Of a stretch of DNA of 64,000 bases, positions 17,017-27,066 are shown in pieces (the stretch's first letter is position 1; every line of letters begins with the position of its first letter). The stretch lies in NCBI RefSeq assembly GCF_004123145.1, contig NZ_SDKC01000001.1:1879501-1943500 (forward strand), in the 5' to 3' direction. This DNA is from Blautia faecicola (GTDB lineage: Bacteria > Bacillota > Clostridia > Lachnospirales > Lachnospiraceae). A model generated the notes under the pieces. The model did not search any database, was not told the DNA's origin, and worked only from the letters and a program-made list of their open reading frames with translations. The translations under genes were made by a program, and so were the position numbers.

Positions 17017-18723
17017 CTAAACCATTATGATCCGTCCCATTTCCGCTGAAGTTCTGTGGGAAATCGAGATTACCGTTCGGTTTTCCGATACGCGCCGCAG
17101 TGCCTGTAAGACTTCCTTTTCCGTCTCCACATCCAAATTTGCCGTGATCTCATCCAGCAACAGAATCGATGGTTCTGCAACTGCTGCCCTGGCGATGGAT
17201 AACAATTGCCATTGCCCCTGCGAAAAGATCTCCGGGGTACACACGGTATCGTAGCCATTTTCCAGACTGGCGATCGAATCTTCAAGACCAGTCAGTCTTG
17301 CTGCCGCCTGCACCTGTTTTTCCGTGATGCTCCGATCATACAGTGTGATCTGCTCACGCACCGTACCCGGCACCATATGGAAAGACTGCTCCACATAGCC
17401 AAACAGCGATCTCCTTTCCTCTTCCGGAACTTCTGTAGCAGAAACATTACCGATCCGTATGCTTCCACTCTGCGGCTCATACAGACCAAGCAGCAGCTTC
17501 AGGATCGTACTCTTTCCGGCACCGGTACGCCCGGACAATGTGACCTGTTCGCCTTTTTTCACCTCAAAACTCACACCTTCCAGAACCAGATGTTCGTCAT
17601 AGCCAAAGACTACATTTTCAAAGGATACCGCGGTCTGATCTCCGGCATCTGCCGTATGTATCTTATCTATTGTAACCTGTTTTTTCTGTTCACTGATATC
17701 TTTTGCTGTTTTCCGGACACCCTGTCGTTTTCCGCTCGCTCTGTCTGCTTCATCCGCCTCCAGATTGAAAAACTCATTGATTCTGTGAATACCTGCCATC
17801 GCTGACTGGATCGTCTGAATCTCCATACCAAGGCTTTCTACCGGTGTGAAAATCTGGGAAATATAATTGATCACGGCTACTGCTGTTCCGGCAGACATTC
17901 CAAAGAATGTCAGAATCTGCTGATCGCCAGATGCAGATAACAGCATCACAACAGCAACCACAACCGCGTTCAGGATCAGAATCACCGGTGAATAGATCGC
18001 ATCATAGAAGTTCGTTCGTTCCATCGCCCGATAGCTGTCGCTGATATATTTGTCATACCGCTCTTCCATATATTTTTCTTTTCCAAAGCAATGGATCGTC
18101 CGAATATTGTGAATCGTCTCCGGCACATGACCTGAGGCACGGCCTACTGCTCTTCGATTCTCGATCTGCGCGGTTAACATATTTTTCTGTACATGTCTGG
18201 TAAACCAGAACAAAAATGGCAATAAAAACAGTAAAACCAACGTCAATCCCTTATTCCGAAACCAGATCACAGCCAGGATACTCAAGATCTTACACGTATC
18301 CGCAAACATACTGATGATTCCGGAAGTAAACAGGTTCTCTACCGTATCCACATCTCCCACAAACCTAGATACCATCGTTCCCGGCTCCTGCTGATTGATC
18401 GTATCTGCACTGAGGCCGAGAAACTTTTCCATCAGGCGGCTTCGAAGTGCATGCGTGATCTTCTGTCCGAAAACAGTCAGAAGACTCTCGCGCGCCGTAT
18501 CCATAAAACCGGTCAGGGCAAGCACAACAAAATAGAGGACAAAGAACGAAAACGCTACCGCATCTCCTTCCGTAATACTGTCCACGATTTTTCCAAGAAG
18601 AAGCGGCGGGATCAGAGAGGCTCCGATGGCTCCAAGTACCGCGATCAGGATCCCGATCGACAGCCATTTTTGTCTTTTTACTGTAGTAATCAGAATATTT
18701 CGTACATTTCCTTTATGCTTCAT
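17017..18723 (-). CDS. ABC exporter half, subunit with degenerate signature motif
   Basis: A 568-residue half-transporter with six N-terminal membrane helices fused to an ATPase domain. I start it at 18723 (GAAGGAGAGGACAGTC upstream); it overlaps the upstream ABC gene by 11 bp. The ATPase has Walker A GRTGAGKST and a consensus Walker B (ILLLDEITANLD), but the signature motif is FSQGQ rather than LSGGQ. Its partner shows the opposite defects. The pair thus fits a heterodimeric exporter of the BmrCD/TM287-288 type with one consensus and one degenerate nucleotide site. Substrate (drug, peptide or lipid) unknown. Confidence 0.88.
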   Translation of the reverse strand: MKHKGNVRNILITTVKRQKWLSIGILIAVLGAIGASLIPPLLLGKIVDSITEGDAVAFSFFVLYFVVLALTGFMDTARESLLTVFGQKITHALRSRLMEKFLGLSADTINQQEPGTMVSRFVGDVDTVENLFTSGIISMFADTCKILSILAVIWFRNKGLTLVLLFLLPFLFWFTRHVQKNMLTAQIENRRAVGRASGHVPETIHNIRTIHCFGKEKYMEERYDKYISDSYRAMERTNFYDAIYSPVILILNAVVVAVVMLLSASGDQQILTFFGMSAGTAVAVINYISQIFTPVESLGMEIQTIQSAMAGIHRINEFFNLEADEADRASGKRQGVRKTAKDISEQKKQVTIDKIHTADAGDQTAVSFENVVFGYDEHLVLEGVSFEVKKGEQVTLSGRTGAGKSTILKLLLGLYEPQSGSIRIGNVSATEVPEEERRSLFGYVEQSFHMVPGTVREQITLYDRSITEKQVQAAARLTGLEDSIASLENGYDTVCTPEIFSQGQWQLLSIARAAVAEPSILLLDEITANLDVETEKEVLQALRRVSENRTVISISHRTSAEMGRIIMV

Positions 18724-20476
18724 GACTGTCCTCTCCTTCCTGTGTGGTAAATAATGCTGTATACGCCGGTACTTTCTGCAACAGTTCCTCATGTGTTCCT
18801 ACGACTGTTTTTCCCTCGTCCATCCAGATGATCTGATCCATCTGTGGAAACAGATACAGTCGATGTGACAAAAGCAACACGATTGAATCACGGGTCATCG
18901 CCCGTACATTGGCAAACACTTCTTTCTCCGTCGATTTATCCAGTGCAGAAAACGGATCATCAAGTACCAGTAACGGCTTTTTATGGCACAGTGTTCTTGC
19001 CAGTGCCACACGCTGTGCCTGACCTCCGGAAAGGCGAACCCCACCATTTCCAATCAAGGTATCCTCTCCCTCTTCCATATCAGAAACTTCCCGGTCAATA
19101 CACACTGCTTTCAGATAGGTTTTCAAATCTTTTTCGTCTCCCAACAACACATTATCTCTGACGCTGTCATGAAACAGCTCCGGATCATGCCCCAGGTAGG
19201 CTACGATACCCTTACGTTCTGCCTCTTCCATCTGCAGCAAATCTTTTCCTGCAAATCGTATCGTTCCCTCATATGGACATTCACATAAAAATAACTTCCC
19301 AAGAGTTGATTTTCCACAGGCTACCGGACCGGTCACGCCGATGATCTGTCCCGGTTTTGCTGAAAAAGTCACATGTTCCAGCACGCGCTTTCCATCCGGA
19401 TAAGCAAATGAGACATCTTTTACTTCCAGATATCCAGGTCTCCATTCTTTTCCGTCTTCTTCCTCGTTTACCGAGTCAAGCAGCGGACGGATACGATTCC
19501 AGGAAACCTGCGCTTTATGTACGGCATTGAAGAGTTTTGCCGCACTGGATGATTTTGTAGAAAGCTTCACAAAGCATGCCAGAAACGTGGTAAATGTTGC
19601 GATTGACCAGCTGCTCCATCCGCTTCCCAGTATGTTTTTCTGACCAAAATACAGAATAAACAATACACTGGTCATAGAAATCACTTTATAAATCGGAGGC
19701 ATGGCACTGTTCCAGATATTTGCCTTTACCGCGGATGTTTCATAATCGGTAAGATTCTTCTCATAAGCCATCTGCCGGTCTCTCTCACAGCCAAACACCC
19801 GGTAGGTGACAGCGTTCTGTGCACGATCAAGAGTCACTGCGCTCAATACTCCGCACTGCTTTTTATATGCTGCTCCGGTTCTCTGGATCATCCGTTTCAT
19901 CTTCTCCGCTGTAATATATGAAATCGGCGGAAAGATCATACACAGCAGAGCAAGCCGCCAGTCATACCACAAAAGCATGCCTGCATAGGCAGTCAGAGCC
20001 ACACCGGTATCAAAAATCTCCGTCGTGAATTTACGCATTCCCTCCACACAATCATCTACATCCAGGATGGCTTTTGTCATGATGGTTCCTTCCCCTTCTT
20101 CCCGAAGACTCGCCCTCCCCCTGGTCACAAGACTGTGATACAGGATCTCTTTCATTCTCCGGTTTACATTATTTGCAAACCTGCGTACATAAAAACGTTT
20201 GACATATCTGGATACCTGTACGATCCCGATTGCTGCCACATAACCGATTACAAGAAACAGCATATTGGCAAAAGTTCCGCTGCCTCTCAGAATATCCACC
20301 AACATTCCCGTCATCCGTCCCTCAAACCACGGTTCCGCCAGAAGTCCCAGGTTATAGATCAGGCCGGAGATTGTAATTGTAAGAAGAACTTTCCATTCTA
20401 CCCGAAAATACGAACCGATTTTTTCCGGACAAAACTTCTCATCCTCTCTCTTCTTTTGCAGTTCCTTGTTTTTCAT
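18713..20476 (-). CDS. ABC exporter half, subunit with degenerate Walker B
   Basis: A 587-residue half-transporter with six membrane helices (about 45-320) and an ATPase domain. Walker A is GPVACGKST and the signature is a perfect LSGGQAQRVALAR. Walker B reads PLLVLDDPFSALD, with Asp in place of the catalytic Glu, the mark of the degenerate site in heterodimeric exporters. The start at 20476 has AGAGGAGA nine bases upstream; the ATG at 20485 is too close to it. It is the first gene of the pair and its stop overlaps the partner's start. Confidence 0.88.
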   Translation of the reverse strand: MKNKELQKKREDEKFCPEKIGSYFRVEWKVLLTITISGLIYNLGLLAEPWFEGRMTGMLVDILRGSGTFANMLFLVIGYVAAIGIVQVSRYVKRFYVRRFANNVNRRMKEILYHSLVTRGRASLREEGEGTIMTKAILDVDDCVEGMRKFTTEIFDTGVALTAYAGMLLWYDWRLALLCMIFPPISYITAEKMKRMIQRTGAAYKKQCGVLSAVTLDRAQNAVTYRVFGCERDRQMAYEKNLTDYETSAVKANIWNSAMPPIYKVISMTSVLFILYFGQKNILGSGWSSWSIATFTTFLACFVKLSTKSSSAAKLFNAVHKAQVSWNRIRPLLDSVNEEEDGKEWRPGYLEVKDVSFAYPDGKRVLEHVTFSAKPGQIIGVTGPVACGKSTLGKLFLCECPYEGTIRFAGKDLLQMEEAERKGIVAYLGHDPELFHDSVRDNVLLGDEKDLKTYLKAVCIDREVSDMEEGEDTLIGNGGVRLSGGQAQRVALARTLCHKKPLLVLDDPFSALDKSTEKEVFANVRAMTRDSIVLLLSHRLYLFPQMDQIIWMDEGKTVVGTHEELLQKVPAYTALFTTQEGEDSHEA

Positions 20477-20561
20477 CCCCGTCATTCTCCTCTTTTGCCA
20501 AAATCCGTGTAATATTTTCAAATCCTGCCTATCGTTCTCTTTTTCTATTCGTATAAGAGCT

Positions 20562-21230
20562 TCAAATATCTCCCTCTTTATATTTTTTCATTAATTTAGC
20601 CAGTGCTTTATTTTCTCCTGCAAGAATCAAAATCTCTCCTCTGCACAGGTTTTCTTCCGGATTGATGCTGACGCAAATCGTTTCCCCCCTCTTGATTGCA
20701 ATAACATTAATTTCATATTTTTTTCGAAGATTCAGTTCTTCCAGATTATGATCGATCCAACTATCCGGAACCGCAAGTTCTACCATCGAAAAGGAATCTG
20801 ACAGCATAAAGAAATCCTGAAATCCTCCTGAAATCAGGTTTTTACCAAGACGGATACCCGTTTCGATTTCGGCCATCACTACACGGTCTGCACCGATCTT
20901 TTTCAGAATCTTGGCATGCATCTGATTCATCCCCTTGGCGATTACCAGTGGCACACCTGCCTCTTTTGCCTGCAATGTCGCCAGAATGCTTGACTCCATA
21001 TCTTCTGAGATCCCTACGATCACCACATCCATGTTACTGATTCCCAGCGATTCAAATACACGGCTGTCCGTCACATCTGCCCTTGCAGCATAAGTCACAT
21101 AATCTGCTATCTCCTGCACCAGTTCCTGGTCTTTATCCACTGCCAGAACCTGTTTTCCTGCCTGTGACAGTGTCTGTGCCACAGCATAACCGAATTTTCC
21201 AAGTCCGATTACTGCATATTGTTTATCCAT
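20562..21230 (-). CDS. KtrA/TrkA-type potassium channel regulatory subunit
   Basis: A 222-residue cytoplasmic gating subunit. The N-terminal RCK domain has the NAD/ATP-binding loop VIGLGKFGYAVAQTL and the acidic end of the second strand (VLAVDKD). A C-terminal TrkA_C domain (about 140-220) may bind a regulatory nucleotide such as c-di-AMP, as known in Firmicute KtrA. The start at 21230 follows AAAGGAAAATTAAAATC. It lies 43 bp behind the ktrB/trkH gene and is probably co-transcribed. The two proteins would form the octameric ring-membrane complex. Confidence 0.88.
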   Translation of the reverse strand: MDKQYAVIGLGKFGYAVAQTLSQAGKQVLAVDKDQELVQEIADYVTYAARADVTDSRVFESLGISNMDVVIVGISEDMESSILATLQAKEAGVPLVIAKGMNQMHAKILKKIGADRVVMAEIETGIRLGKNLISGGFQDFFMLSDSFSMVELAVPDSWIDHNLEELNLRKKYEINVIAIKRGETICVSINPEENLCRGEILILAGENKALAKLMKKYKEGDI

Positions 21231-21273
21231 GATTTTAATTTTCCTTTCTGTTAATCTGTTCTCCCCTATTCTT

Positions 21274-22659
21274 TTATCCAATCAGAATCCTCTGTTCCGG
21301 TCTCTGAATATCCGCATCCACATGTCTTGTTCTGCGCCCAAGGGCTACCGCAAGTGTAATCGGCCCGATTCGTCCCATATACATAACAAGTATAACAATG
21401 ATTTTCCCTGCTGTCGGAAGCTGTGAAGTCAGAGAACGGGTCAGTCCCACCGTCGCCACCGCCGAAACAACCTCATAGGCACAGTCCAGAAGCGGATAAC
21501 CACTGACGGCAACCAGAAGGATTGTGGCCGTAAGAGCAGTAGCCAGTGCAAAAAAGAAAATCACCACCGCAGAGCGGATATTTTCTTCCACAACTTTTCT
21601 TCCCCATACTACCGTATCATGATTTCCACTGATATAAGAAGTAACCAGCACGATAAGAAGAGCAACCGTAATTGTCTTCACACCACCGGCTGTTCCCATC
21701 GGTGAACCGCCGATAAACATCAGAATCATGCTCACCATCGCAGACCCATCCGTAAAATTTTTCTGTGGAATCGTCTCAAATCCGGCTGTTCTTGTTGTTA
21801 TGGACTGAAAAAAAGCAGCCATCACTTTCTCTCCCGGTTTCAGATCTCCGAGAGACCCTGTATGATTCCAGTCCAACAGGAGGATCAGAAGTGCCCCGCC
21901 TGTGATCAGGATTACTGTCGTCGTCAATACCAGTTTTGTATGAAGGGTAAATCCGCGGATAAAATTTTTTCTGGTTCGTTTTCCTCTCAGCAGATCCTGC
22001 ACATGCTCGATCACTTCCCACCAGACGGGGAAGCCAAGTCCGCTCAAGATAATTAGTCCCATGGTTGTAACATTCATCAGAGGATTGGTTACAAAAGGCG
22101 CAAAAGAAGATTCACCTACCAGATCGATTCCTGCATTGCAAAACGCGGATATCGAATGGAAAATACTGTACCCGATTCCTCTCCACAATCCATAATGAGG
22201 AACAAACCAAAAGCTATAACATATCGCTCCTGCAATCTCAACCACCGCTGTTCCGATCAGGAGTCTTCTGACAATTCCCACGCTTCCTTTCAGCACCGGC
22301 AGATTATAGGTATCCTGAATCAGTTTGCGACTCTGCAGGCTGATTTTTCTTCGCAAAACCAGAAATATCATGATCAGACATGCCATGATTCCAAGCCCGC
22401 CAAACTGAATCAGCCCCAGAATCACAATTTTTCCAAACACGCTCCAGGTGGTTGCAGTGGGCACGGTCACAAGGCCGGTTACACACACAGATGTAGTCGC
22501 CGTAAATAACGCATCAAGCCAATATACGCCCTTTCCACTGGCCGATGAAACCGGCAGACACAAAAGAAGCGTTCCCAGTATGATCACTACACCAAATCCG
22601 GTCATCATAATTCTTTCTGCCGGCGTATGCCACTGCCTTTTTTTCTGTTTTTCAGACAT
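21274..22659 (-). CDS. KtrB/TrkH-type potassium uptake protein
   Basis: A 461-residue membrane protein of the TrkH superfamily with four pore-loop repeats. Selectivity-filter segments can be read as TATTSVCVTGL, SAFCNAGID, TRTAGF and ATVGLTRSL, each with the conserved filter glycine. A glycine-rich gating segment (GGSPMGTAGGVKT) lies between. The start at 22659 follows GGAAAGAAGAGAAAAAGAGG. Paired with the KtrA-like gene downstream, it forms a Na- or H-dependent K uptake system. Confidence 0.9.
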   Translation of the reverse strand: MSEKQKKRQWHTPAERIMMTGFGVVIILGTLLLCLPVSSASGKGVYWLDALFTATTSVCVTGLVTVPTATTWSVFGKIVILGLIQFGGLGIMACLIMIFLVLRRKISLQSRKLIQDTYNLPVLKGSVGIVRRLLIGTAVVEIAGAICYSFWFVPHYGLWRGIGYSIFHSISAFCNAGIDLVGESSFAPFVTNPLMNVTTMGLIILSGLGFPVWWEVIEHVQDLLRGKRTRKNFIRGFTLHTKLVLTTTVILITGGALLILLLDWNHTGSLGDLKPGEKVMAAFFQSITTRTAGFETIPQKNFTDGSAMVSMILMFIGGSPMGTAGGVKTITVALLIVLVTSYISGNHDTVVWGRKVVEENIRSAVVIFFFALATALTATILLVAVSGYPLLDCAYEVVSAVATVGLTRSLTSQLPTAGKIIVILVMYMGRIGPITLAVALGRRTRHVDADIQRPEQRILIG

Positions 22660-22745
22660 CCTCTTTTTCTCTTCTTTCCTATATTTTTTCCAAAATATCA
22701 ACTTTCTGTTTCATTTCTGATATTTTACAACCAATGATTCTTCTT

Positions 22746-23285
22746 TTAGAATCCGAAATCTGCATAATCCTCCGGAAGAAATCTGTGGTAAATGATATGG
22801 CAGCCCTCATCTTTAAAACAGTAGTAATATGGATCTTCCGAGTCCACAAAGCGGATCATCAGGTCAAATTCTCCGTTGTCCATCGGTTCCATCGCGCACT
22901 CAGATGTCTGACTGCGGAATAATTCTTTTACCTCATCCAACGTCGTTCCGTGTTTTGTAAGCAACTGTACCAGTGCAAAGATAAATGCATTCTCGTCCCG
23001 GTGTTCGTGCACATATTCTGTCGCATGTTCCGACAGAAAGAAGCAGAAACGATCTCCTTTGTGCGATACCTGTACTTCCCCGAATATTTCTTTTGTTGCC
23101 CTCGGAAATCCTTCCAGTGACTCCTGCATCGCCTCCGCATCACCTTCGCTTTCAAAAAAATGATGCAGAGAACTCAAAGGATAATACAGCCGGATCGGTT
23201 CTTTCATATATCCAAGCTTTGCCTGTTCCTCTGCAATCACATCGATCAGACTGTCCTGCAGTTTTTTATATCCATTTTCGTACAT
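22746..23285 (-). CDS. DUF3877 family protein
   Basis: A 179-residue soluble protein. The opening (MYENGYKKLQDSLIDVIAEE) and the C-terminal part with FRSQTSECAMEPMDNGEF match my memory of DUF3877 proteins of Lachnospiraceae; function unknown. I choose the ATG at 23285 with AAAGGATTATAGAATT upstream. The frame stays open to 23372 but that stretch covers two small hairpins (GACCGGCGGTC and ATGGTGCCTGACACCAT), which look like mRNA leader. It is followed by the potassium uptake genes 86 bp downstream. Confidence 0.72.
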   Translation of the reverse strand: MYENGYKKLQDSLIDVIAEEQAKLGYMKEPIRLYYPLSSLHHFFESEGDAEAMQESLEGFPRATKEIFGEVQVSHKGDRFCFFLSEHATEYVHEHRDENAFIFALVQLLTKHGTTLDEVKELFRSQTSECAMEPMDNGEFDLMIRFVDSEDPYYYCFKDEGCHIIYHRFLPEDYADFGF

Positions 23286-23418
23286 AATTCTATAATCCTT
23301 TCTGGCTGGCCCCTTCGACCGCCGGTCGTCGATGGTGTCAGGCACCATTAAATTTTTATGAAATATTTTCACAGCTATGTGAATTATATAATCTCACGGA
23401 TATTTTCGCAAGCAGAAA

Positions 23419-23454
23419 GAACATCCTGTACATTTAAAACTGTACAGGATGTTC
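23419..23454 (-). terminator. Terminator of the EF-G-like gene
   Basis: GAACATCCTGTACA (23419-23432) pairs with TGTACAGGATGTTC (23441-23454). On the minus strand it is followed by TTTCT. It lies 38 bp past the stop at 23492. Confidence 0.7.
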
Positions 23455-23491
23455 TCCCTTACACTTTTATTCTTTATTTCATACTGTCGGG

Positions 23492-25582
23492 TTATTCTTC
23501 CCCTTTGTCTACCTTGCTGGCTCTTGCTTCAATTTCTCTTTCCTGTACATCGCCAGGTGCCTGCTCGTAACGGGCAAATGTATAAGAGAAATCACCGGCT
23601 CCACCTGTCATGGAACGAAGTACCGTTGCATATCCGTAGATCTCCAGTTCCGGAACATCTGCTTCTACGATGGTATATCCCTGTTTATCCGGGTTCATAC
23701 CAAGCACACGACCACGCCGTTTGTTCAGATCACCCATAACATCACCGGTAAATTTATCCGGTACACGGATCTGCATATTTACGATAGGCTCTAACAGAAC
23801 CGGCGAAGCTGCCAGGAAACCGTCTTTGAATGCCATCTTTGTTGCTGTCTTGAATGCCATCTCAGAAGAATCTACCGGATGATAAGATCCATCATACAGA
23901 ACCGCTTTCACACCGACTACCGGGTATGCCGCCAGAGGACCGGATACTACAGATTCCTGCAGACCTTTTTCTACTGCCGGGAAGTAGTTCTTCGGAACGG
24001 CTCCGCCGACAACGATCTGCTCAAATACATATGGTGTATCCAGATCACCGGATGGTTCAAAGGTCATCTTTACATGACCATACTGGCCATGTCCACCGGA
24101 CTGTTTTTTATATTTTTTATCAATATCTGATTTTTTACGAATGGTCTCACGGAAAGCTACTTTCGGTTTGGAAAGTTCCACATTCACTTTATACTGTTCC
24201 TGCAGTTTGCTGACGATCACGTCTATATGCTGGTCACCCATGCCATAAAGAAGAGTCTGACGGTTTGCAGAATCATTGACTACTTTCATTGTCAGATCTT
24301 CCTGACACATCTTGGAGAGTGCCTGGGAAATCTTATCCATATCTGCTTTGTTCACTGCTTTGTAGCGTTTGCAGGTATATGGAATGGAAATCTCCGGTTT
24401 GCCGTAGAATACCGGGACAGCTTTTGTTGCCAGAGTATCGCCAGTACGCAGTTCGTTAATTTTGGCTACGGCTCCGATATCACCTGCATGAAGTTCCGGA
24501 ACCTCAATCGGTTTTGATCCTTCCATAACATACAGCTTGCCGATCTTCAGTTCTTCTTCTCTTTCTACATTATATAAGGTATCTCCGGACTTGATAACAC
24601 CGGAACAAACTTTCAACAGTGAGTATTTTCCGATAAACGGATCTACGATCGTCTTGAAGACCTGTGCGGATTTTGGCATGGTGAAATCATAGTCAGCTTC
24701 GAAAATTTCACTGGTTGATTTTACGATACCGGCGCGTTCTCTCAGATTCGGGCTCGGGAAGTATCCACAGATATCGTCTAACAGGATCTTAACACCCTGC
24801 AGATTGACCGGAGATCCCATGCATACAGGAACCAGACTTCCATCACCTACGCACATGGATAATGCTGCGGAAATCTCGGTTACGGAGAATTCTTCGCCCG
24901 CAAAATAGCGATCCATGAATTCTTCACTGGTCTCTGCTACGGCTTCGAGTAAGATCTCTCTGTATTTTTCCAGATATTCTTTGGAATATTCCGGGACCTC
25001 ACATTCTTCTTTTTTGTCTTTTTCGATGTAACGACGACCTTTGTTCTTTACGATGTTGATATATCCGACAAATTTTCCGTCTTCACGAAGCGGCATGTGC
25101 AGCGGAGCGATCCGCTTGCCATACAGCTCGGTCAGATCTTCTACTACCTGACGGTAGCTGACATCATCCATATCCATCTCTGTTACGAAGAACATACGCG
25201 GCAGTCTGTATTTTTCACACAGTTCCCATGCTTTCTGGGTTCCTACCTGTACGCCTGATTTACCGGAGATCACGATCACTGCTGCGTCGGCGGCTGCAAC
25301 TGCCTCTTCAGCTTCTCCTACGAAATCAAAGAATCCAGGTGTATCTAAAATATTTACTTTTACCTTATCCCATACAACCGGCACGGTGGAAGTACTGATC
25401 GAGAATTTTCTCTTGATCTCTTCTTTGTCGTAATCACTGATGGTATTGCCATCTGTCACCTTGCCTAAACGATTTGTAATACCTGAAAGATAAGCCATAG
25501 CTTCTGTCAGTGTAGTCTTACCTGCTCCGCCATGACCAAGCAGCACTACATTCCTTATTCGGTCAGTTCTAAAAACGTCCAT
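23492..25582 (-). CDS. Elongation factor G-like GTPase (EF-G paralogue)
   Basis: A 696-residue translational GTPase with all five EF-G domains. G1 is GHGGAGKTTL and G3 is DTPGF. G4 reads TEMD where classical EF-G has NKMD. Domain IV carries SGGHGQYGHVKMTFEP and the tail GYATVLRSMTGGAGDFSY. The divergence and the lack of adjacent rpsL-rpsG-tuf genes show it is not the main ribosomal EF-G but a paralogue often annotated EF-G or FusA2. Possible roles are recycling, stress translation or ribosome protection. The start follows GGGAGGTATTACAT and a clear promoter. Monocistronic. Confidence 0.85.
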   Translation of the reverse strand: MDVFRTDRIRNVVLLGHGGAGKTTLTEAMAYLSGITNRLGKVTDGNTISDYDKEEIKRKFSISTSTVPVVWDKVKVNILDTPGFFDFVGEAEEAVAAADAAVIVISGKSGVQVGTQKAWELCEKYRLPRMFFVTEMDMDDVSYRQVVEDLTELYGKRIAPLHMPLREDGKFVGYINIVKNKGRRYIEKDKKEECEVPEYSKEYLEKYREILLEAVAETSEEFMDRYFAGEEFSVTEISAALSMCVGDGSLVPVCMGSPVNLQGVKILLDDICGYFPSPNLRERAGIVKSTSEIFEADYDFTMPKSAQVFKTIVDPFIGKYSLLKVCSGVIKSGDTLYNVEREEELKIGKLYVMEGSKPIEVPELHAGDIGAVAKINELRTGDTLATKAVPVFYGKPEISIPYTCKRYKAVNKADMDKISQALSKMCQEDLTMKVVNDSANRQTLLYGMGDQHIDVIVSKLQEQYKVNVELSKPKVAFRETIRKKSDIDKKYKKQSGGHGQYGHVKMTFEPSGDLDTPYVFEQIVVGGAVPKNYFPAVEKGLQESVVSGPLAAYPVVGVKAVLYDGSYHPVDSSEMAFKTATKMAFKDGFLAASPVLLEPIVNMQIRVPDKFTGDVMGDLNKRRGRVLGMNPDKQGYTIVEADVPELEIYGYATVLRSMTGGAGDFSYTFARYEQAPGDVQEREIEARASKVDKGEE

Positions 25583-25614
25583 ATGTAATACCTCCCAAAA
25601 ATTAGTATGGTTAT

Positions 25615-25643
25615 ATATTACTAAATTTCTTCGAATATTTCAA
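25615..25643 (-). promoter_or_regulatory. Promoter of the EF-G-like gene
   Basis: On the minus strand TTGAAA (25638-25643) and TAATAT (25615-25620) are 17 bp apart, 33 bp before the start codon. The rest of the 370-bp gap 25583-25952 is AT-rich and holds only this promoter and the divergent one at 25867-25895. Confidence 0.65.
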
Positions 25644-25866
25644 GTTATTTATGAAATATTGACAATTATTTTCCGAACTTTTTTGATCTATGTTTGTATA
25701 TTTTATGTTTTTTGTGTATAAATTGTTTCTTTTTTGTATATTTTATCTTCATTTTATGAAATTTTTCTCAGAGGAACTGTTTTTTCTATACTGTGTGCCT
25801 TTTTCTCTTCTCTTTTCCTTCTATGCTTTTTGGCGTTAAAGTTCCATAGTTTAAAGTGCTAAATCA

Positions 25867-25895
25867 TTGACTTTTCCCCTCCTGTGTTTTACAAT
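25867..25895 (+). promoter_or_regulatory. Promoter of tyrA-aroA
   Basis: TTGACT (25867-25872) and TACAAT (25890-25895) are separated by 17 bp. Transcription would begin near 25903, 50 bp before the tyrA start. No leader peptide, T-box or riboswitch is visible in this short leader. Confidence 0.7.
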
Positions 25896-25952
25896 GGTGA
25901 AAGTACGCAAAATACACGCGTAATTACGGAGAAAGGATTTTGACAGACAACT

Positions 25953-27053
25953 ATGAGTGATTCACTGAATATAGGATTTATCGGTCTGGGGCTGATCGGC
26001 GGATCCATCGCCAAATCTCTGAAACGTTTTCACCCGCAGACTAGAATTTTTGCATATACCAGAACGGAAGCTACGCTGGATCTTGCCGTGTCTGAGGGTA
26101 TTGTGGATGTAAAATGTACGAAAGAAGATGAGGCATTTGCTTCCTGCGATTATATTTTCCTCTGCGCGCCGGTTCACGACAATATTTCTTATCTTGAATG
26201 GCTGAAGGATCATATAAGTCCGGACTGTATTATTACGGATGTGGGAAGTGTAAAAGGTGAGATCCATCAGGCGGTTCAGAAACTTGGTCTGGACGATCAT
26301 TTCATCGGAGGACATCCAATGGCAGGTTCCGAAAAGACCGGTTTTGAAAATGCTACCGACATGCTGATTGAAAATGCTTACTATATTCTGACGCCGGGCG
26401 GACAGATTGATATCCCACGCCTGACACAGTTTATGGAGCTGATTTCTTCTCTGGGAGCGATCCCTCTGGTACTTACTTATGAAGAGCATGATTACATCAC
26501 CGCAGCTGTGAGCCACCTGCCACACATCATCGCTTCTACGCTGGTCAACGCCGTACAGAAGATGGATACGCCGGAGGAAAATATGAAACTGATCGCAGCC
26601 GGAGGTTTTAAGGATATTACCCGTATTGCCTCTTCTTCTCCTGTGATGTGGCAGCAGATCTGCCTGGAAAACCGGTCAATGATCTCCAAAGTGCTCGACG
26701 AGTATATCCGCCTGATCGTACAGGCAAAATGCTGGGTGGATAATGGTGATTCAGATGAAATCTATAATATGTTCAGTAATTCCAGAGAATACCGCAATTC
26801 TCTTCCGGAAGCGAGCAAAGGGGTAATCGAGAAGATTTATGCCTTTTACTGTGATATTTATGACGAAGCCGGTGGTATCGCTACAATTGCCACACTGCTT
26901 GCGATGAATTCAATTAGTATTAAAAATATCGGCATCATTCACAACAGAGAATTCGAGGAAGGTGTTCTTCGGATCGAGTTTTATGATGAGGAATCCTGTG
27001 TGAAGGCACAGGGTGTTTTGAAAGAACGGAATTATACACTTCATATTCGGTAA
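25953..27053 (+). CDS. tyrA: Prephenate dehydrogenase with C-terminal ACT-like domain
   Basis: A 366-residue enzyme that oxidatively decarboxylates prephenate to 4-hydroxyphenylpyruvate in tyrosine synthesis. The NAD-binding loop is GFIGLGLIGGSIAKSL. The family signatures GGHPMAGSEKTGF (about 122-134) and AAVSHLPHIIAS (His in the active site) are intact. After residue 290 the sequence (GGIATIATLLAMNSISIKN) looks like an ACT regulatory domain, consistent with feedback by tyrosine. It is the first gene of a two-gene operon with aroA, 13 bp downstream. Confidence 0.93.
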   Translation: MSDSLNIGFIGLGLIGGSIAKSLKRFHPQTRIFAYTRTEATLDLAVSEGIVDVKCTKEDEAFASCDYIFLCAPVHDNISYLEWLKDHISPDCIITDVGSVKGEIHQAVQKLGLDDHFIGGHPMAGSEKTGFENATDMLIENAYYILTPGGQIDIPRLTQFMELISSLGAIPLVLTYEEHDYITAAVSHLPHIIASTLVNAVQKMDTPEENMKLIAAGGFKDITRIASSSPVMWQQICLENRSMISKVLDEYIRLIVQAKCWVDNGDSDEIYNMFSNSREYRNSLPEASKGVIEKIYAFYCDIYDEAGGIATIATLLAMNSISIKNIGIIHNREFEEGVLRIEFYDEESCVKAQGVLKERNYTLHIR

Positions 27054-27066
27054 GGAGGATGTACAT

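Noticed and set aside
23333-23350. ATGGTGTCAGGCACCAT hairpin, also partly seen near 61324
   Set aside because: Too short to call an element; probably leader structure of the DUF3877 mRNA. The second site shares only GTGTCAGGCAC.
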